DNA from: Collinsella aerofaciens
GTDB lineage: Bacteria > Actinomycetota > Coriobacteriia > Coriobacteriales > Coriobacteriaceae
NCBI RefSeq assembly: GCF_015561195.1
Contig: NZ_JADMSU010000003.1
Location: 1 to 64,000 of the forward strand
Length of the DNA stretch: 64,000 nt
Direction: 5' to 3'
Shown piece by piece: positions 16,154 through 25,278 of this stretch. The notes beneath the pieces are model-generated. The model did not search any database. It was not told where the DNA came from and saw only the letters and a list, made by a program, of their open reading frames with translations. Position numbers and translations under genes: made by a program. How positions within the stretch are numbered: the stretch's first letter is position 1; each line of letters opens with the position of its first letter.

Positions 16154-17926
16154 TTAGAGCGCCTCCTCATCGAGCGGAGCGGCCATGGCGCCCTCGCCCG
16201 CAAGCGGCGACTTGTCGCGCCAGACGTTCTCGAACTGCTCCTTGTCGAGCACATGGTCGCGCTTGGCGGCGACGTCGGTCACCGTCACGCGGTCGGTGCA
16301 GGAGTAGCACGGGTCGAGCGAGCCGACAATCAGCGCCGCGTCGCCCACGGTGTTGCCGCGGAACATGTAGCGCAGGACCGGCCAGTTGCTGTACGTGGCG
16401 GCCTTGGCGCGCCAGCGGTAGCACTTCTGGTTGTTGCCGAGCATCGCCCAGTGCACGTCCTCGCCGCGCGGCGCCTCGGTGGCGCCGATGGCGTACTTGT
16501 GCGGGGTGTACTCCCAATCCGTAGTGAGGATGGGGCCCGACGGGCAGTTCTCGAGCATGGTCTCGATCATGTCGATTGAATCGTAGACCTCCTGGATGCG
16601 AACGGCGGTACGGCCGAAGGCATCGCAGGTGTCGGCCGTGGCGGCGTGCATCTTTTGGACGTCCGGATCGGCGTAGCCGTCGAAGGGATGGTCAAAGCGC
16701 ACGTCGCGGGCATAGCCCGAGCCACGCATAAGCGGGCCGACCGGCGAGAAATCGCGGGCGATCTTGCGGTCCAAGATGCCGATGCCGCTCGTACGCTCAA
16801 TAAAGTTGGGCGTCGAGAGCAAGACGTCGACGAGCTCCTGAACCTCGGAGCGCAGCTGGTGGATGGTCGTGAGCGTGGAGAGCTTCTGCTCGGCCAAAAT
16901 GTCGCGACGCACGCCGCCGATCACGTTGAGACCGTAGGTCTTGCGGTGACCAGAGAGCTTCTCGGCCAGGTCCATGGACTTCTCGCGGACGCGGAAGAAC
17001 TGCTGGAAGCCGGAGTCGAAGCCCGTGTAGTGCGACGCCAGGCCAATGTTGAGCAGATGCGAGTGCAGACGCTCGACCTCGAGCATGATGGCGCGGATGT
17101 ACTGGGCGCGCGGCGGAACATGAATGCCCTGAGCGCGCTCGACGGCCTCGGCATAGGCCACCGAGTGGGCGCAGCCGCAGATGCCGCAGATGCGGTCGGC
17201 GAGGAACGTCACGGCGTCATAGTTCAGGCGCGTCTCGGCAACCTTCTCCATGCCGCGGTGCACATAGAACAGACGGTAGTCGGCGTCGACGATCGTCTCG
17301 CCCTCAACGAACAGGCGGAAGTGGCCGGGCTCGTCGGAGGTAATGTGCAACGGGCCCATGGGGACGAGTGTGGTCTCCTTGCCCTTGGTATCGGCCAAGA
17401 ACTCGTAGTTTTCCATGTCGCTCGCGGGAGCGGGACGGAAACGGTAGTCCATGGAGTCCTTGCGCAGCGGGTATAGGCCGCTGGGCCAGTCATCGGGCAG
17501 CACCAGGCGACGACGATCGGGCAGACCCTCGGGAATCAGGCCGAACATGTCGCGCAGCTCGCGCTCGCCCCACACGCAGGCGGGGACGAACGGCGTCACG
17601 GACGGGAATGTCATCTTGGCGGGATCGACCTCGGTGCGCACGGTCACCCAGCCGGGGTCCTCCCCCTCCATGGAGATGACGTAGTACACGGCGTAGCGGC
17701 CGCACAGGCTGCGCTCATCGTTGCCGACGATCACGGGAATCCAGCCGTAGCGCTCGTAATACAGGTAGTGGACGGCCTCGGGTAGCTTGTCCTGCTTGAC
17801 GGTAATCGTCAGCTGGTCCTCGCACTGCCACTCGACCTTCTCGATGCAGCCCGGAACGGCGCGGCGCAGGGCCTCGACATGGCTCTCGCAGCGGCGGGCA
17901 TACACCTTGTTCTCAGTTTCAATCAT
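16154..17926 (-). CDS. hyfG: [NiFe]-hydrogenase large subunit HyfG/HycE
   Basis: 590 aa. The N-terminal 150 residues are a NuoC-like 30-kDa domain; the rest is the NuoD-like catalytic domain. Both pairs of nickel-ligand cysteines are present: RICGICGCAHS near residue 235 and DPCYSCTDR near residue 545. About 45 residues follow the second motif, the C-terminal extension removed by HycI after the arginine. This is the H2-evolving subunit of group 4 hydrogenases. All active-site cysteines are encoded as Cys, so it is not a [NiFeSe] enzyme. The hypABCDEF genes needed for nickel insertion are not in this window. Confidence 0.95.
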   Translation of the reverse strand: MIETENKVYARRCESHVEALRRAVPGCIEKVEWQCEDQLTITVKQDKLPEAVHYLYYERYGWIPVIVGNDERSLCGRYAVYYVISMEGEDPGWVTVRTEVDPAKMTFPSVTPFVPACVWGERELRDMFGLIPEGLPDRRRLVLPDDWPSGLYPLRKDSMDYRFRPAPASDMENYEFLADTKGKETTLVPMGPLHITSDEPGHFRLFVEGETIVDADYRLFYVHRGMEKVAETRLNYDAVTFLADRICGICGCAHSVAYAEAVERAQGIHVPPRAQYIRAIMLEVERLHSHLLNIGLASHYTGFDSGFQQFFRVREKSMDLAEKLSGHRKTYGLNVIGGVRRDILAEQKLSTLTTIHQLRSEVQELVDVLLSTPNFIERTSGIGILDRKIARDFSPVGPLMRGSGYARDVRFDHPFDGYADPDVQKMHAATADTCDAFGRTAVRIQEVYDSIDMIETMLENCPSGPILTTDWEYTPHKYAIGATEAPRGEDVHWAMLGNNQKCYRWRAKAATYSNWPVLRYMFRGNTVGDAALIVGSLDPCYSCTDRVTVTDVAAKRDHVLDKEQFENVWRDKSPLAGEGAMAAPLDEEAL

Positions 17927-17929
17927 TCG

Positions 17930-19489
17930 TTACTCCACCTCGCTCTGAGCGGTCTCGGTACCGAACACAGCGCGGTACATCGGCGTCGCGTGAAGTTCCT
18001 CGGTGCTCTGCTCGAGCACGATGCCGGTCGCGGTCTCCACACCGTGCACGAGAGGCAGCGGGGTGGCGATGCCAAACCACAAGATCATGACAGCCAGGAT
18101 GATTTCGGGGATAAGCATGAGCGCCGGGGCCTCATGCTTGCCCATGCCCTGGGGCGCATGGCCGAATACCGACTTGAGTGCGATGCGGGTGAGCGCAGAG
18201 ATGGCCACGGTAAGACCGAGGGCGACCACGACGACCAGCCACATGGGACCGGCGGTAACACCGGCGACAAAAGTCAGGAACTCGGAGATAAACATGCCAA
18301 AGGGCGGGAAGGCGGCAAGGCCGAGCAGCGCCAGGATGGCGAGCGCGGCGGTTGCAGGGGCAACCTCGACGACGCCCTGGATCTTGGCCAGGCTACGCGT
18401 GCCAAAGTCGTGCTGGATGTTGCCGGACACGCAGAAGGCAAGCGTCTTGGTAAAGCCGTGGAACACGCAGTGCAGCAGGGCCGCGGCGATACCCAGCGGG
18501 CCACCGATACCCAGGCACAGGGCGATAACGCCCACGTTCTCCACAGACGAGTACGCAAAGCGGCGCTTGAGGTCGTCCTGGCGAAACATCGAGAGTGCCG
18601 CCACCAAAATGGACAGCGTGCCGACGATCAGCAGCAAAAGTTGCGGATACTCGGCGCCCACGGCCTGGATGGTAAAGCCGTAGAAGCGCATGATCACAAG
18701 CATGGCGCACTTAAGCAGCACGCCCGAGAGCAGGGCCGAGACAGGGCTCGGGGCCTGGGAGTGGGCATCGGGCAGCCACGTGTGCATGGGGAACAGGCCG
18801 GCCTTGGTGCCAAAGCCGATCACGATAAACGCAAAGGCGAGGCGCATGAGCGTCGGGTCGAACTGGTCGGCATACGGCAGCACGCACGACAGGAATGCGG
18901 CCTCGTGGGCATTGGGAATCACGTCGGCGGCGTTGGCGTAGATCAGCAGCGTACCGAACAGGCCGAAGGCCACGCCGGCGGTGCAGACCATCGCATACTT
19001 CCAAGAAGCCTCGAGGGCCGTCTTGTTCTTGTAGATACCCACGAGGAACACGGTGGAAAGCGTGGTTGCCTCCACGGCGGCCCACGTAAGGATCATGTTG
19101 TTGGACAGGCACGCGAGCAGCATGGTGAACACAAACAGGCTAAACAGCGCAAAATACTGCTTGGCGCGCTCGGCGGGCATGGAGCCCTCCTCGATATCGG
19201 CCTTTACATAGGGCAGCGAGAACAGCCCCGTAAGAAAACCGATAAAGCCGATGAGCAGCACAAAGATGGCGCCCAGCGAATCGAGGTGGAACCACAGGCC
19301 AAGAGCGCTCGCGGTGTCGCCGCTCATAAGGACGTCACCGGCCGTCATAATCGACAGCACCAGGACGGCTGCGACGGAGACCAGGTTGAGACCGGCAAAC
19401 ACGTTATAGGACGTGTTCTTGGGCAAAAACGCCATGACCAGCGAGAACACCAAAGGAGTCGCGAGCAGGGCGAGAATCAACGTTTCCAT
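17930..19489 (-). CDS. hyfF: Hydrogenase-4 membrane subunit HyfF (antiporter-like)
   Basis: 519 aa, about 14 predicted membrane segments, length close to E. coli HyfF (526 aa). It is a NuoL/M/N-type subunit: the conserved glutamate region and the lysine in FIVIGFGTKAGLFPMHTWLPDAH (near residue 225) mark the predicted proton path. It is one of three antiporter-like subunits here, with HyfB and HyfD. Start spacing of 3 nt to hyfG and 3 nt to hyfE indicates translational coupling. Confidence 0.93.
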   Translation of the reverse strand: METLILALLATPLVFSLVMAFLPKNTSYNVFAGLNLVSVAAVLVLSIMTAGDVLMSGDTASALGLWFHLDSLGAIFVLLIGFIGFLTGLFSLPYVKADIEEGSMPAERAKQYFALFSLFVFTMLLACLSNNMILTWAAVEATTLSTVFLVGIYKNKTALEASWKYAMVCTAGVAFGLFGTLLIYANAADVIPNAHEAAFLSCVLPYADQFDPTLMRLAFAFIVIGFGTKAGLFPMHTWLPDAHSQAPSPVSALLSGVLLKCAMLVIMRFYGFTIQAVGAEYPQLLLLIVGTLSILVAALSMFRQDDLKRRFAYSSVENVGVIALCLGIGGPLGIAAALLHCVFHGFTKTLAFCVSGNIQHDFGTRSLAKIQGVVEVAPATAALAILALLGLAAFPPFGMFISEFLTFVAGVTAGPMWLVVVVALGLTVAISALTRIALKSVFGHAPQGMGKHEAPALMLIPEIILAVMILWFGIATPLPLVHGVETATGIVLEQSTEELHATPMYRAVFGTETAQSEVE

Positions 19490-19492
19490 GGA

Positions 19493-20146
19493 CTACCCCC
19501 TCAGCTCGGACAGGTCGCGCGCATCGAGCGAGTGGGAGTCGTCCCAAATGCGACGCACGACGATGGACATGATGATGACGGCAAAGATGGCGTCGGTAGC
19601 GATACCGATCTCGATGATCTCGGGAGCGCTGGGGGCCAAAAGCGCGAGCGTCACATGGCTGCCGTTTTCCATAAGGCAGTATCCAAAGATCTGCTTCATG
19701 ATGTTGCGCTGCGAAATGATGCAGGTGAGGCCCACAAAGAAGTGAGCGAAGCTAATGGCGAGCGCAGGCGTTGCGACCTCGGCCGTGGGCAGGCTGATCT
19801 GCGTCACGACGGCAAAGCAAATCGCGACCTCGACGGCGATGATGCAAATGGCCCACGCGGGCTTAAGGCCGGCCTTGAGCGATGCGTCGCTCGGCTCGCC
19901 CATCTTCTTGTATGCGCGGTTGAGGATATAAGGGACCAGGACGACCTTGGTGATAAAGGCAGATCCAGCCCACATAAGCAGCTCCTGCGCACCGGTAGTG
20001 GCACCGAGTGTGGCGAGCAGTCCCACGAGCACCAGCGACTGCACCGCATACCAGCGAATAGCATGTTTGATGTTCTTGGAGACGACCACCATGGTGGACG
20101 TGACGATCAGAAGGCCGCCAAGGATGTTGACGATCGAATAACCCAT
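19493..20146 (-). CDS. hyfE: Hydrogenase-4 membrane subunit HyfE (NuoK-like)
   Basis: 217 aa (E. coli HyfE 216 aa), about seven hydrophobic helices. It has a NuoK-like C-terminal half with FAHFFVGLTCIISQRNIMKQIFGYCLMENG near residues 135-165 (central charged residues in membrane helices). It belongs to the proton-translocating module. It is found only in the larger Hyf-type (FHL-2) complexes and is absent from E. coli Hyc (FHL-1), so it is a useful marker for the complex type. Confidence 0.92.
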   Translation of the reverse strand: MGYSIVNILGGLLIVTSTMVVVSKNIKHAIRWYAVQSLVLVGLLATLGATTGAQELLMWAGSAFITKVVLVPYILNRAYKKMGEPSDASLKAGLKPAWAICIIAVEVAICFAVVTQISLPTAEVATPALAISFAHFFVGLTCIISQRNIMKQIFGYCLMENGSHVTLALLAPSAPEIIEIGIATDAIFAVIIMSIVVRRIWDDSHSLDARDLSELRG

Positions 20147-20159
20147 GTCGTTCTACCTC

Positions 20160-21617
20160 CTAACCGATCCAGCTGGCCGAAAGCGGGCCGCTGACGATGA
20201 CCATGATGATGAGCACGATGAACACGAACGCCATCGCACGGGGAAGCGGGGCTCCCGCAGCGACCTCTTCGCTCGGCTCGCCGGGCAGGCAATAGCCCAT
20301 CCACTTAAGGAACCAGGCAAAGGTGGCGACGGTCTCTGCAACCATGATGCACACGAGCACCAGGATCGCGACGTTGCCGGCACCCACAGAAAAGCCGCCG
20401 GCGATGATCTGGAACTTCGAGAAGAACGTGTTCATGGGAGGCACGCCGGCAATGGCGAGTGCCGCAACACCAAAGCCCACGCCCGAGATCGGGTACTTCT
20501 TTACGATGCCGCGAAGCTTGGGCAGCATACGCGTGCCGAGCGTAAAGGAGAACGAACCGGCGATCAGGAAGAACAGCGTCTTGGCGAAAGCGTGGTTAAA
20601 GATGTGGCACACGGCGCCATCAAAGGCCAGCTGGCTGCCAAAGACCGAAAGGCCCAGACCAAAGAACACATAGGAGAGCTGGGCGATCGTGGAGAAGGCC
20701 AGCAGACGCTTCATATCCTTTTGCGGAAGGTACATCAGGAAACCAAAAAGCATGGTGACCATGGCATCGACAATGGCAACCCAGCCCACGATCTCGGGAA
20801 CCTCGCCGGCAGAGACGAGCGCACGCGCGAACACGCACACGCCGACCTTGACCATCGAGGCGCCATGCAGGTAGGCCGACACAGGCGTCGGCGCCTCCAT
20901 GGCCGAAGGCAGCCACATGTACATGGGGACCTGAGCAGACTTTGCCCAGGCCGCAAACAGCACGAGCAAAAGGACGATAGCCTTGAGCTTGGCGTCGAGG
21001 CCGGCAATCGCGGTAATGGCGAAGGTGCCGGTGTGGGCAAACACGATGGCGGCGCCCAGATACAGGCCGAGCGCACCGATATGCGTGATGATCAGGGCCT
21101 TCATGCCGGCCTTCTTGGCCGTAGGCGTCATGTAGTAGCTAATGAGGCCCCAAGAGCACGCACCCGTGATCTCAAAGAACACGAGCTGGCCCAAAAGGGT
21201 CGAACTGTACACGAGGCCGGCCATGGCGCCGATGAAGGTCGCGAGGTACGCGTAGAAGCGACGACGCGGCGCGTCGGGATGCTCACGGTTATTCTCGCTC
21301 ATATAGGGGATCGAATAGATCACGACAAGCAGGCCGATACCCACAAAGGCGGGCGCGAGCAGCGTGCTCATGCGATCGAAGGTGAATCCCATGACGAGGG
21401 TCTGCCCAAACGAGATCAGGGGGACCTGCGTGTCGGGCATGCCGGCGCCAGCGAAATTCGCGGCGAGGGCGATGGTGCAGACCGTCGAGACGGCGGCACC
21501 CAAAACGCTGAACCACTTGGCGTACGGACGGGGGAACAGGGCGACGAGCACCGAGGCCACCATCGGGGCCGCGATAGCGACCAAGCTGAGAAGGGACAGA
21601 CTGACTGCAAATGACAT
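20160..21617 (-). CDS. hyfD: Hydrogenase-4 membrane subunit HyfD (antiporter-like)
   Basis: 485 aa (E. coli HyfD 479 aa), NuoN/L-type membrane protein with about 14 helices. The lysine-bearing motif lies in FAAWAKSAQVPMYMWLPSAM near residue 225, and histidine-bearing helices occur near CHIFNHAFAKT, residue 335. Like HyfF and HyfB it is predicted to couple electron transfer to ion movement. It starts 15 nt downstream of hyfC. Confidence 0.93.
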   Translation of the reverse strand: MSFAVSLSLLSLVAIAAPMVASVLVALFPRPYAKWFSVLGAAVSTVCTIALAANFAGAGMPDTQVPLISFGQTLVMGFTFDRMSTLLAPAFVGIGLLVVIYSIPYMSENNREHPDAPRRRFYAYLATFIGAMAGLVYSSTLLGQLVFFEITGACSWGLISYYMTPTAKKAGMKALIITHIGALGLYLGAAIVFAHTGTFAITAIAGLDAKLKAIVLLLVLFAAWAKSAQVPMYMWLPSAMEAPTPVSAYLHGASMVKVGVCVFARALVSAGEVPEIVGWVAIVDAMVTMLFGFLMYLPQKDMKRLLAFSTIAQLSYVFFGLGLSVFGSQLAFDGAVCHIFNHAFAKTLFFLIAGSFSFTLGTRMLPKLRGIVKKYPISGVGFGVAALAIAGVPPMNTFFSKFQIIAGGFSVGAGNVAILVLVCIMVAETVATFAWFLKWMGYCLPGEPSEEVAAGAPLPRAMAFVFIVLIIMVIVSGPLSASWIG

Positions 21618-21632
21618 TGTTTCTCCCTTCTC

Positions 21633-22559
21633 CTACACGCCGACGACCACGAAGACAAACGCCAGAACGGCGATGCCCACGACGGCCCAGGTCTGATTGC
21701 CAAGCACCTTAAAGCGCGAGCGCGAGCAGGAGTTCTCGATCACGCCACATACGACAAAGTCGATCAGGCACTTCACCAGGAAGATGACTGCGCCCAGAAC
21801 GGCGGCGGCGCCCACGGTCGCGGGCTCGCCCCAGGGGACGAAGATCGCGCAGAACCAGGCGACGACCAGAACCTGCTTCATGGACATGGCGAGCTTGGCC
21901 ATCGCAAGCGACGGTCCGGATAGCTCGGCGAGCGGACCTTCCTGAAGCTCCTGCTCGGCCTCGGCCTGATCAAACGGCAGCTTGCCGAGCTCCATATAGC
22001 AGGCGATCGCAAAGGCGATGCCGGCGAGGATCACGGCGACCGGCGCGTCGATGGCGCCCGTCATGATGTGCTGACCCATGGTGGCGATATCGGTGGAGCC
22101 GCACACCAGGGCCGCGGCAAACAGCGCCAGCAGCATGGACGGCTCGATGAGCACGCTCATGAGCAGCTCGCGGACGCCGCCGATGCCGGCGTAGGCGTTG
22201 GACGAATCCACACCGCAGAGGGCGAAGAAGAAGCGGGCGAGCGCCAGGCTATACATGATGGTGATGGCGTCACCAAAGACCGGGATGGGGCTTTGTGCCG
22301 TAAAGAGCGGCAGGCCCATCGCGAGCATAAAGGCGACGGCGAAGAACAGCGGCGGCATAATGCGCAGCGCAAAGCTCGCGTCCTCGCTCTGGGACTCGGG
22401 GCGCGCAAAGAGCTTAGCCAGGTCGCGGTAGTCCTGCATGATGCTGGGGCCGCGACGGTTGTGCATCTTGGCGCGGATCACGCGACCGAGACCGGAGAAG
22501 AACGGCGCGACGGCCATAACGACCACGCCCTGCAGAACGGCAAGTACGATGTTGTTCAT
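21633..22559 (-). CDS. hyfC: Hydrogenase-4 membrane subunit HyfC/HycD (NuoH-like)
   Basis: 308 aa, eight predicted membrane helices. It is NuoH-like, with the cytoplasmic-loop signature RRGPSIMQDYRDLAKLF near residue 36 and the acidic segment AEAEQELQEGPLAELSGP near residue 200, which corresponds to the quinone-chamber and proton-channel entry region in complex I. It anchors the soluble hydrogenase arm (HyfG, HyfI) to the membrane. Gap to hyfB is 12 nt. Confidence 0.93.
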   Translation of the reverse strand: MNNIVLAVLQGVVVMAVAPFFSGLGRVIRAKMHNRRGPSIMQDYRDLAKLFARPESQSEDASFALRIMPPLFFAVAFMLAMGLPLFTAQSPIPVFGDAITIMYSLALARFFFALCGVDSSNAYAGIGGVRELLMSVLIEPSMLLALFAAALVCGSTDIATMGQHIMTGAIDAPVAVILAGIAFAIACYMELGKLPFDQAEAEQELQEGPLAELSGPSLAMAKLAMSMKQVLVVAWFCAIFVPWGEPATVGAAAVLGAVIFLVKCLIDFVVCGVIENSCSRSRFKVLGNQTWAVVGIAVLAFVFVVVGV

Positions 22560-22571
22560 GCTCTCCCCTCC

Positions 22572-24590
22572 TTAACCCATTTGCACGGCGAGCACGAGGA
22601 ACACCACGAGTGCCGCGACGATGTAGCAGATATAGATGCTGTAGTTGCCACCCTCGAGCTTAGTCGCGAGGTCGGCGAGCTTCTCGACACCCTTATGCGG
22701 GGCATCGACGAGAACCTTGTCGGGTACGGGCTCCACAGCCTCGGCCACACCGGTAAGCTTCTGGAAGAAGTGTGCGATGGACCAGCAAACGGCCGTGCAG
22801 CGGTCACGCAGCGTGTAGAGCGGCTGCATAAACCAGGACACCTCGGAGGCAAAAGTCGTGGCCACGACGGGCATGTGTTCGTTGGGAGCATAGCCGCATG
22901 CCCACGGCTGGGACTTCTGCACCTTGCCGACGGTCTTGAGCTTGCGATAACCGCAGGCAAGGCCGACAAGCACCACGAGCGCAAGAGCAATCGCGGGCGT
23001 GGAGGTGGCAGCGCCGGAGTACTGGTTCATGAGCTCCATGCCCTCGGCGGCAAACACGCCACCGTACGGATGCAGCACGGACGCGGCGACATCGACCAGC
23101 ACGGGCGCGATCACGGGAGCGCCAATGCCCAGCACGACGCAGATGGCCGCGAGCAGGCCCTGCGCAAACACCATGGGGGCGGGAACCTCCTTGGCATTGG
23201 CCGCGGCCTCGGAGCGGGGCGCGGAGGCAAAGGAGACGCCATAGGCCTTGACGAAGCACGTGACGGCCAGCGCGCCGGTAATGGCGAGCGCAACGGCAGC
23301 GAACACGGCCACGATCATGACGGCCTTGTCGCCCTGCATGGCGGCGTTAAACAGCGACTGGTAGGTAAACCACTCGGACACAAAGCCGTTGAAGGGCGGG
23401 ATAGCCGAGATGGCAAGCGCGCCAACCAGGAAGCAGACGGCCGTTGCCGGCATACGACGGAACAGGCCGCCCATCTTCTCCATATTGCGCGTACCCGTGG
23501 AGTACAGCAGCGCACCGGCGCCCAAGAACAGCTCGCCCTTAAACATCGCGTGGTTAAACGTGTGGTAGAGGGCGGCCATCAGAGCCAGGACGGCGATGCC
23601 GACCGAATTGAGCGCCATGGCGGCCATGGAGGCGCCGACGCCGAGCAGAATGATGCCGATGTTCTCAACGGAGTGATAGGCCAGCAGGCGCTTGATGTCA
23701 TGCTCCTGCAGGGCGAAGGCCACGCCGAGGACCGACGAGATAGCACCGAAGACCATGACCATAAGGCCCCACCAGACCTGAACGCCCGAGGCGGAGAGCA
23801 GGTCGAGGCCCACCTTGAGGATGCCGAAGATACCGATCTTGATCATGCCGCCGGACATGAGGGCACTCACGTTGGACGGCGCCTCGGGATGTGCCTTGGG
23901 CAGCCAGCCGTGCAGCGGGATGATACCGGCCTTGGCGCCAAAGCCAAAGAAGGCGAGCACGAAGCACACGGATGCGACCGCGGGGCTAAACTGCGTGGCG
24001 CGGAAATCCGCAAAGGCAAACGAGCCGCCGGCGAAGTTGGTCATGGTGAGGAAGCTCGCCATGATGAGCACAAAGCCTACGTGCGCGATCACAAAGTAGA
24101 GCCAACCGCCATGGATGGAGTTCTCGTTCTCCTCGATCACGACCAGGAAGTACGAGGTCAACGACATGAGCTCAAAGGCGACCAGGAACCAGAACACGTT
24201 GTCGGCGGTGATGACGAGCATCATAGACGCCACGAAGGTGTTAAAGAAGAAGCCGGCGCGGCCCTTTTTGCCCGGATACTCATCAAAGTAGTTGAGACCG
24301 TAGATCGAACCGGCAAACGCGAGCACCGAGATGAGCGCCACGAACAGGCCGGACAGCTGATTGAGCAGCAGCTGGAAATGGGCAAACGGGAAGAACACGA
24401 TGGTGTCGACCGACATGACATCGCCCAGCACGGCCTGGATACCGGCCACAAACGAAAGCACCGCGGCGACGGCGCCGACAAGGCAGCCGGCGGTCTTGGC
24501 GGCGTTATCGGCCTTGATCAGCAGAACCGAGGCGAGCGCACCGATGCACGAGACGGCAAGCGATGCGATAAACAGCGTCATGCTATCCAT
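22572..24590 (-). CDS. hyfB: Hydrogenase-4 membrane subunit HyfB/HycC (antiporter-like)
   Basis: 672 aa, exactly in the range of E. coli HyfB (672 aa), with about 16 helices. The core antiporter motif FGFGAKAGIIPLHGWLPKAHP near residue 225 has the conserved lysine; HSVENIGIILLG near residue 300 has the conserved histidine. The start has AAGGGAG 8 nt upstream and overlaps the 3' end of hyfA by 8 nt. Its role is proton translocation coupled to H2 evolution. Confidence 0.93.
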   Translation of the reverse strand: MDSMTLFIASLAVSCIGALASVLLIKADNAAKTAGCLVGAVAAVLSFVAGIQAVLGDVMSVDTIVFFPFAHFQLLLNQLSGLFVALISVLAFAGSIYGLNYFDEYPGKKGRAGFFFNTFVASMMLVITADNVFWFLVAFELMSLTSYFLVVIEENENSIHGGWLYFVIAHVGFVLIMASFLTMTNFAGGSFAFADFRATQFSPAVASVCFVLAFFGFGAKAGIIPLHGWLPKAHPEAPSNVSALMSGGMIKIGIFGILKVGLDLLSASGVQVWWGLMVMVFGAISSVLGVAFALQEHDIKRLLAYHSVENIGIILLGVGASMAAMALNSVGIAVLALMAALYHTFNHAMFKGELFLGAGALLYSTGTRNMEKMGGLFRRMPATAVCFLVGALAISAIPPFNGFVSEWFTYQSLFNAAMQGDKAVMIVAVFAAVALAITGALAVTCFVKAYGVSFASAPRSEAAANAKEVPAPMVFAQGLLAAICVVLGIGAPVIAPVLVDVAASVLHPYGGVFAAEGMELMNQYSGAATSTPAIALALVVLVGLACGYRKLKTVGKVQKSQPWACGYAPNEHMPVVATTFASEVSWFMQPLYTLRDRCTAVCWSIAHFFQKLTGVAEAVEPVPDKVLVDAPHKGVEKLADLATKLEGGNYSIYICYIVAALVVFLVLAVQMG

Positions 24591-25200
24591 TGTTTACGCT
24601 CCCTTCTGCTTTCTCGGACAGACCCTGGGCCACAGCGGTAACGTCGACGGCCGGACCGTTTTCGATCGAGCGCAGGCGCTTGGCCTCGTCGAGCTCACGA
24701 TCGGCCGCGCCGCCCATGACGGTCAGCGCCTTGGTGGGGCACGCCGCCACGCAATGCGGGCCGTCCGGATCGAAGGCGCACAGGTCGCACTTGACAGCGC
24801 AGGTGTACTGGCCGGGAGCCCATGTAAGCAGGCTGCTCAGGGACTTAGGATACGAAGGCGTCGGGTCGCACATGCCTGCGACACCGGCGATAGACGTGCC
24901 ATCGGGATGGATGGCTCCGAAGGGGCACGCGATGGCGCACAGCCTGCACCCGATGCACTCCTGCTCCTTGACGTGGATGCGATCGCCATCGTGCTCGATG
25001 GCATTCACCGGGCAGACCTCGGCGCAGGGGGCACCCTCGCAATGGTGGCAGGCAAGGGCGGCCGAAATACCGCCGGTCTTCACGAGCGCCAGGCGCGGCA
25101 TATCCTGAAGACCCTGCATCCGGTGGGCGTCGGCACAGGCGGACTGGCATGTTCCGCAGCCGATGCACCTCTCCGGGTTGATGTCGATGAAGCGGTTCAT
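24583..25200 (-). CDS. hyfA: 4Fe-4S electron-transfer subunit HyfA/HycB
   Basis: 205 aa from the ATG at 25200 (AAGGAAG 5 nt upstream; an in-frame GTG 6 nt earlier is less likely). Four ferredoxin-type cysteine clusters are present: CIGCGTCQSAC near residue 12, CHHCEGAPCAEVCP near 51, CIGCRLCAIACP near 82 and CDLCAFDPDGPHCVAACP near 141. This polyferredoxin arrangement carries electrons from FdhF to the hydrogenase. It closely resembles hydN at 27578-28096, but only this copy is contiguous with the hydrogenase genes. It overlaps hyfB by 8 nt. Confidence 0.92.
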   Translation of the reverse strand: MNRFIDINPERCIGCGTCQSACADAHRMQGLQDMPRLALVKTGGISAALACHHCEGAPCAEVCPVNAIEHDGDRIHVKEQECIGCRLCAIACPFGAIHPDGTSIAGVAGMCDPTPSYPKSLSSLLTWAPGQYTCAVKCDLCAFDPDGPHCVAACPTKALTVMGGAADRELDEAKRLRSIENGPAVDVTAVAQGLSEKAEGSVNNG

Positions 25201-25222
25201 CCCCACTTCCTTTCAAAATAAC

Positions 25223-25257
25223 GGGCCGGGCTCCCGAACGTACGGGACGCCCGGCCC
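25223..25257 (-). terminator. Strong intra-operon hairpin between fdhF and hyfA
   Basis: GGGCCGGGC (25223-25231) pairs perfectly with GCCCGGCCC (25249-25257); the inner arms TCCCG/CGGGA extend the stem to about 14 bp. On the minus strand it is followed by GTTATTTTG, an interrupted T-tract. Position between fdhF stop and hyfA start suggests a leaky terminator or an RNase-stabilised end, giving more hydN-fdhF than hydrogenase mRNA. Confidence 0.65.
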
Positions 25258-25278
25258 AAAAAGCCAACGAGAACGGGA

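Noticed and set aside
17879-20194. 771-codon plus-strand ORF across hyfF and hyfE
   Set aside because: It is antisense to two clear membrane-subunit genes and its composition (His, Asp, Gln, Arg-rich) is typical of a shadow frame. The same holds for 22068-24641 and 20145-21614.
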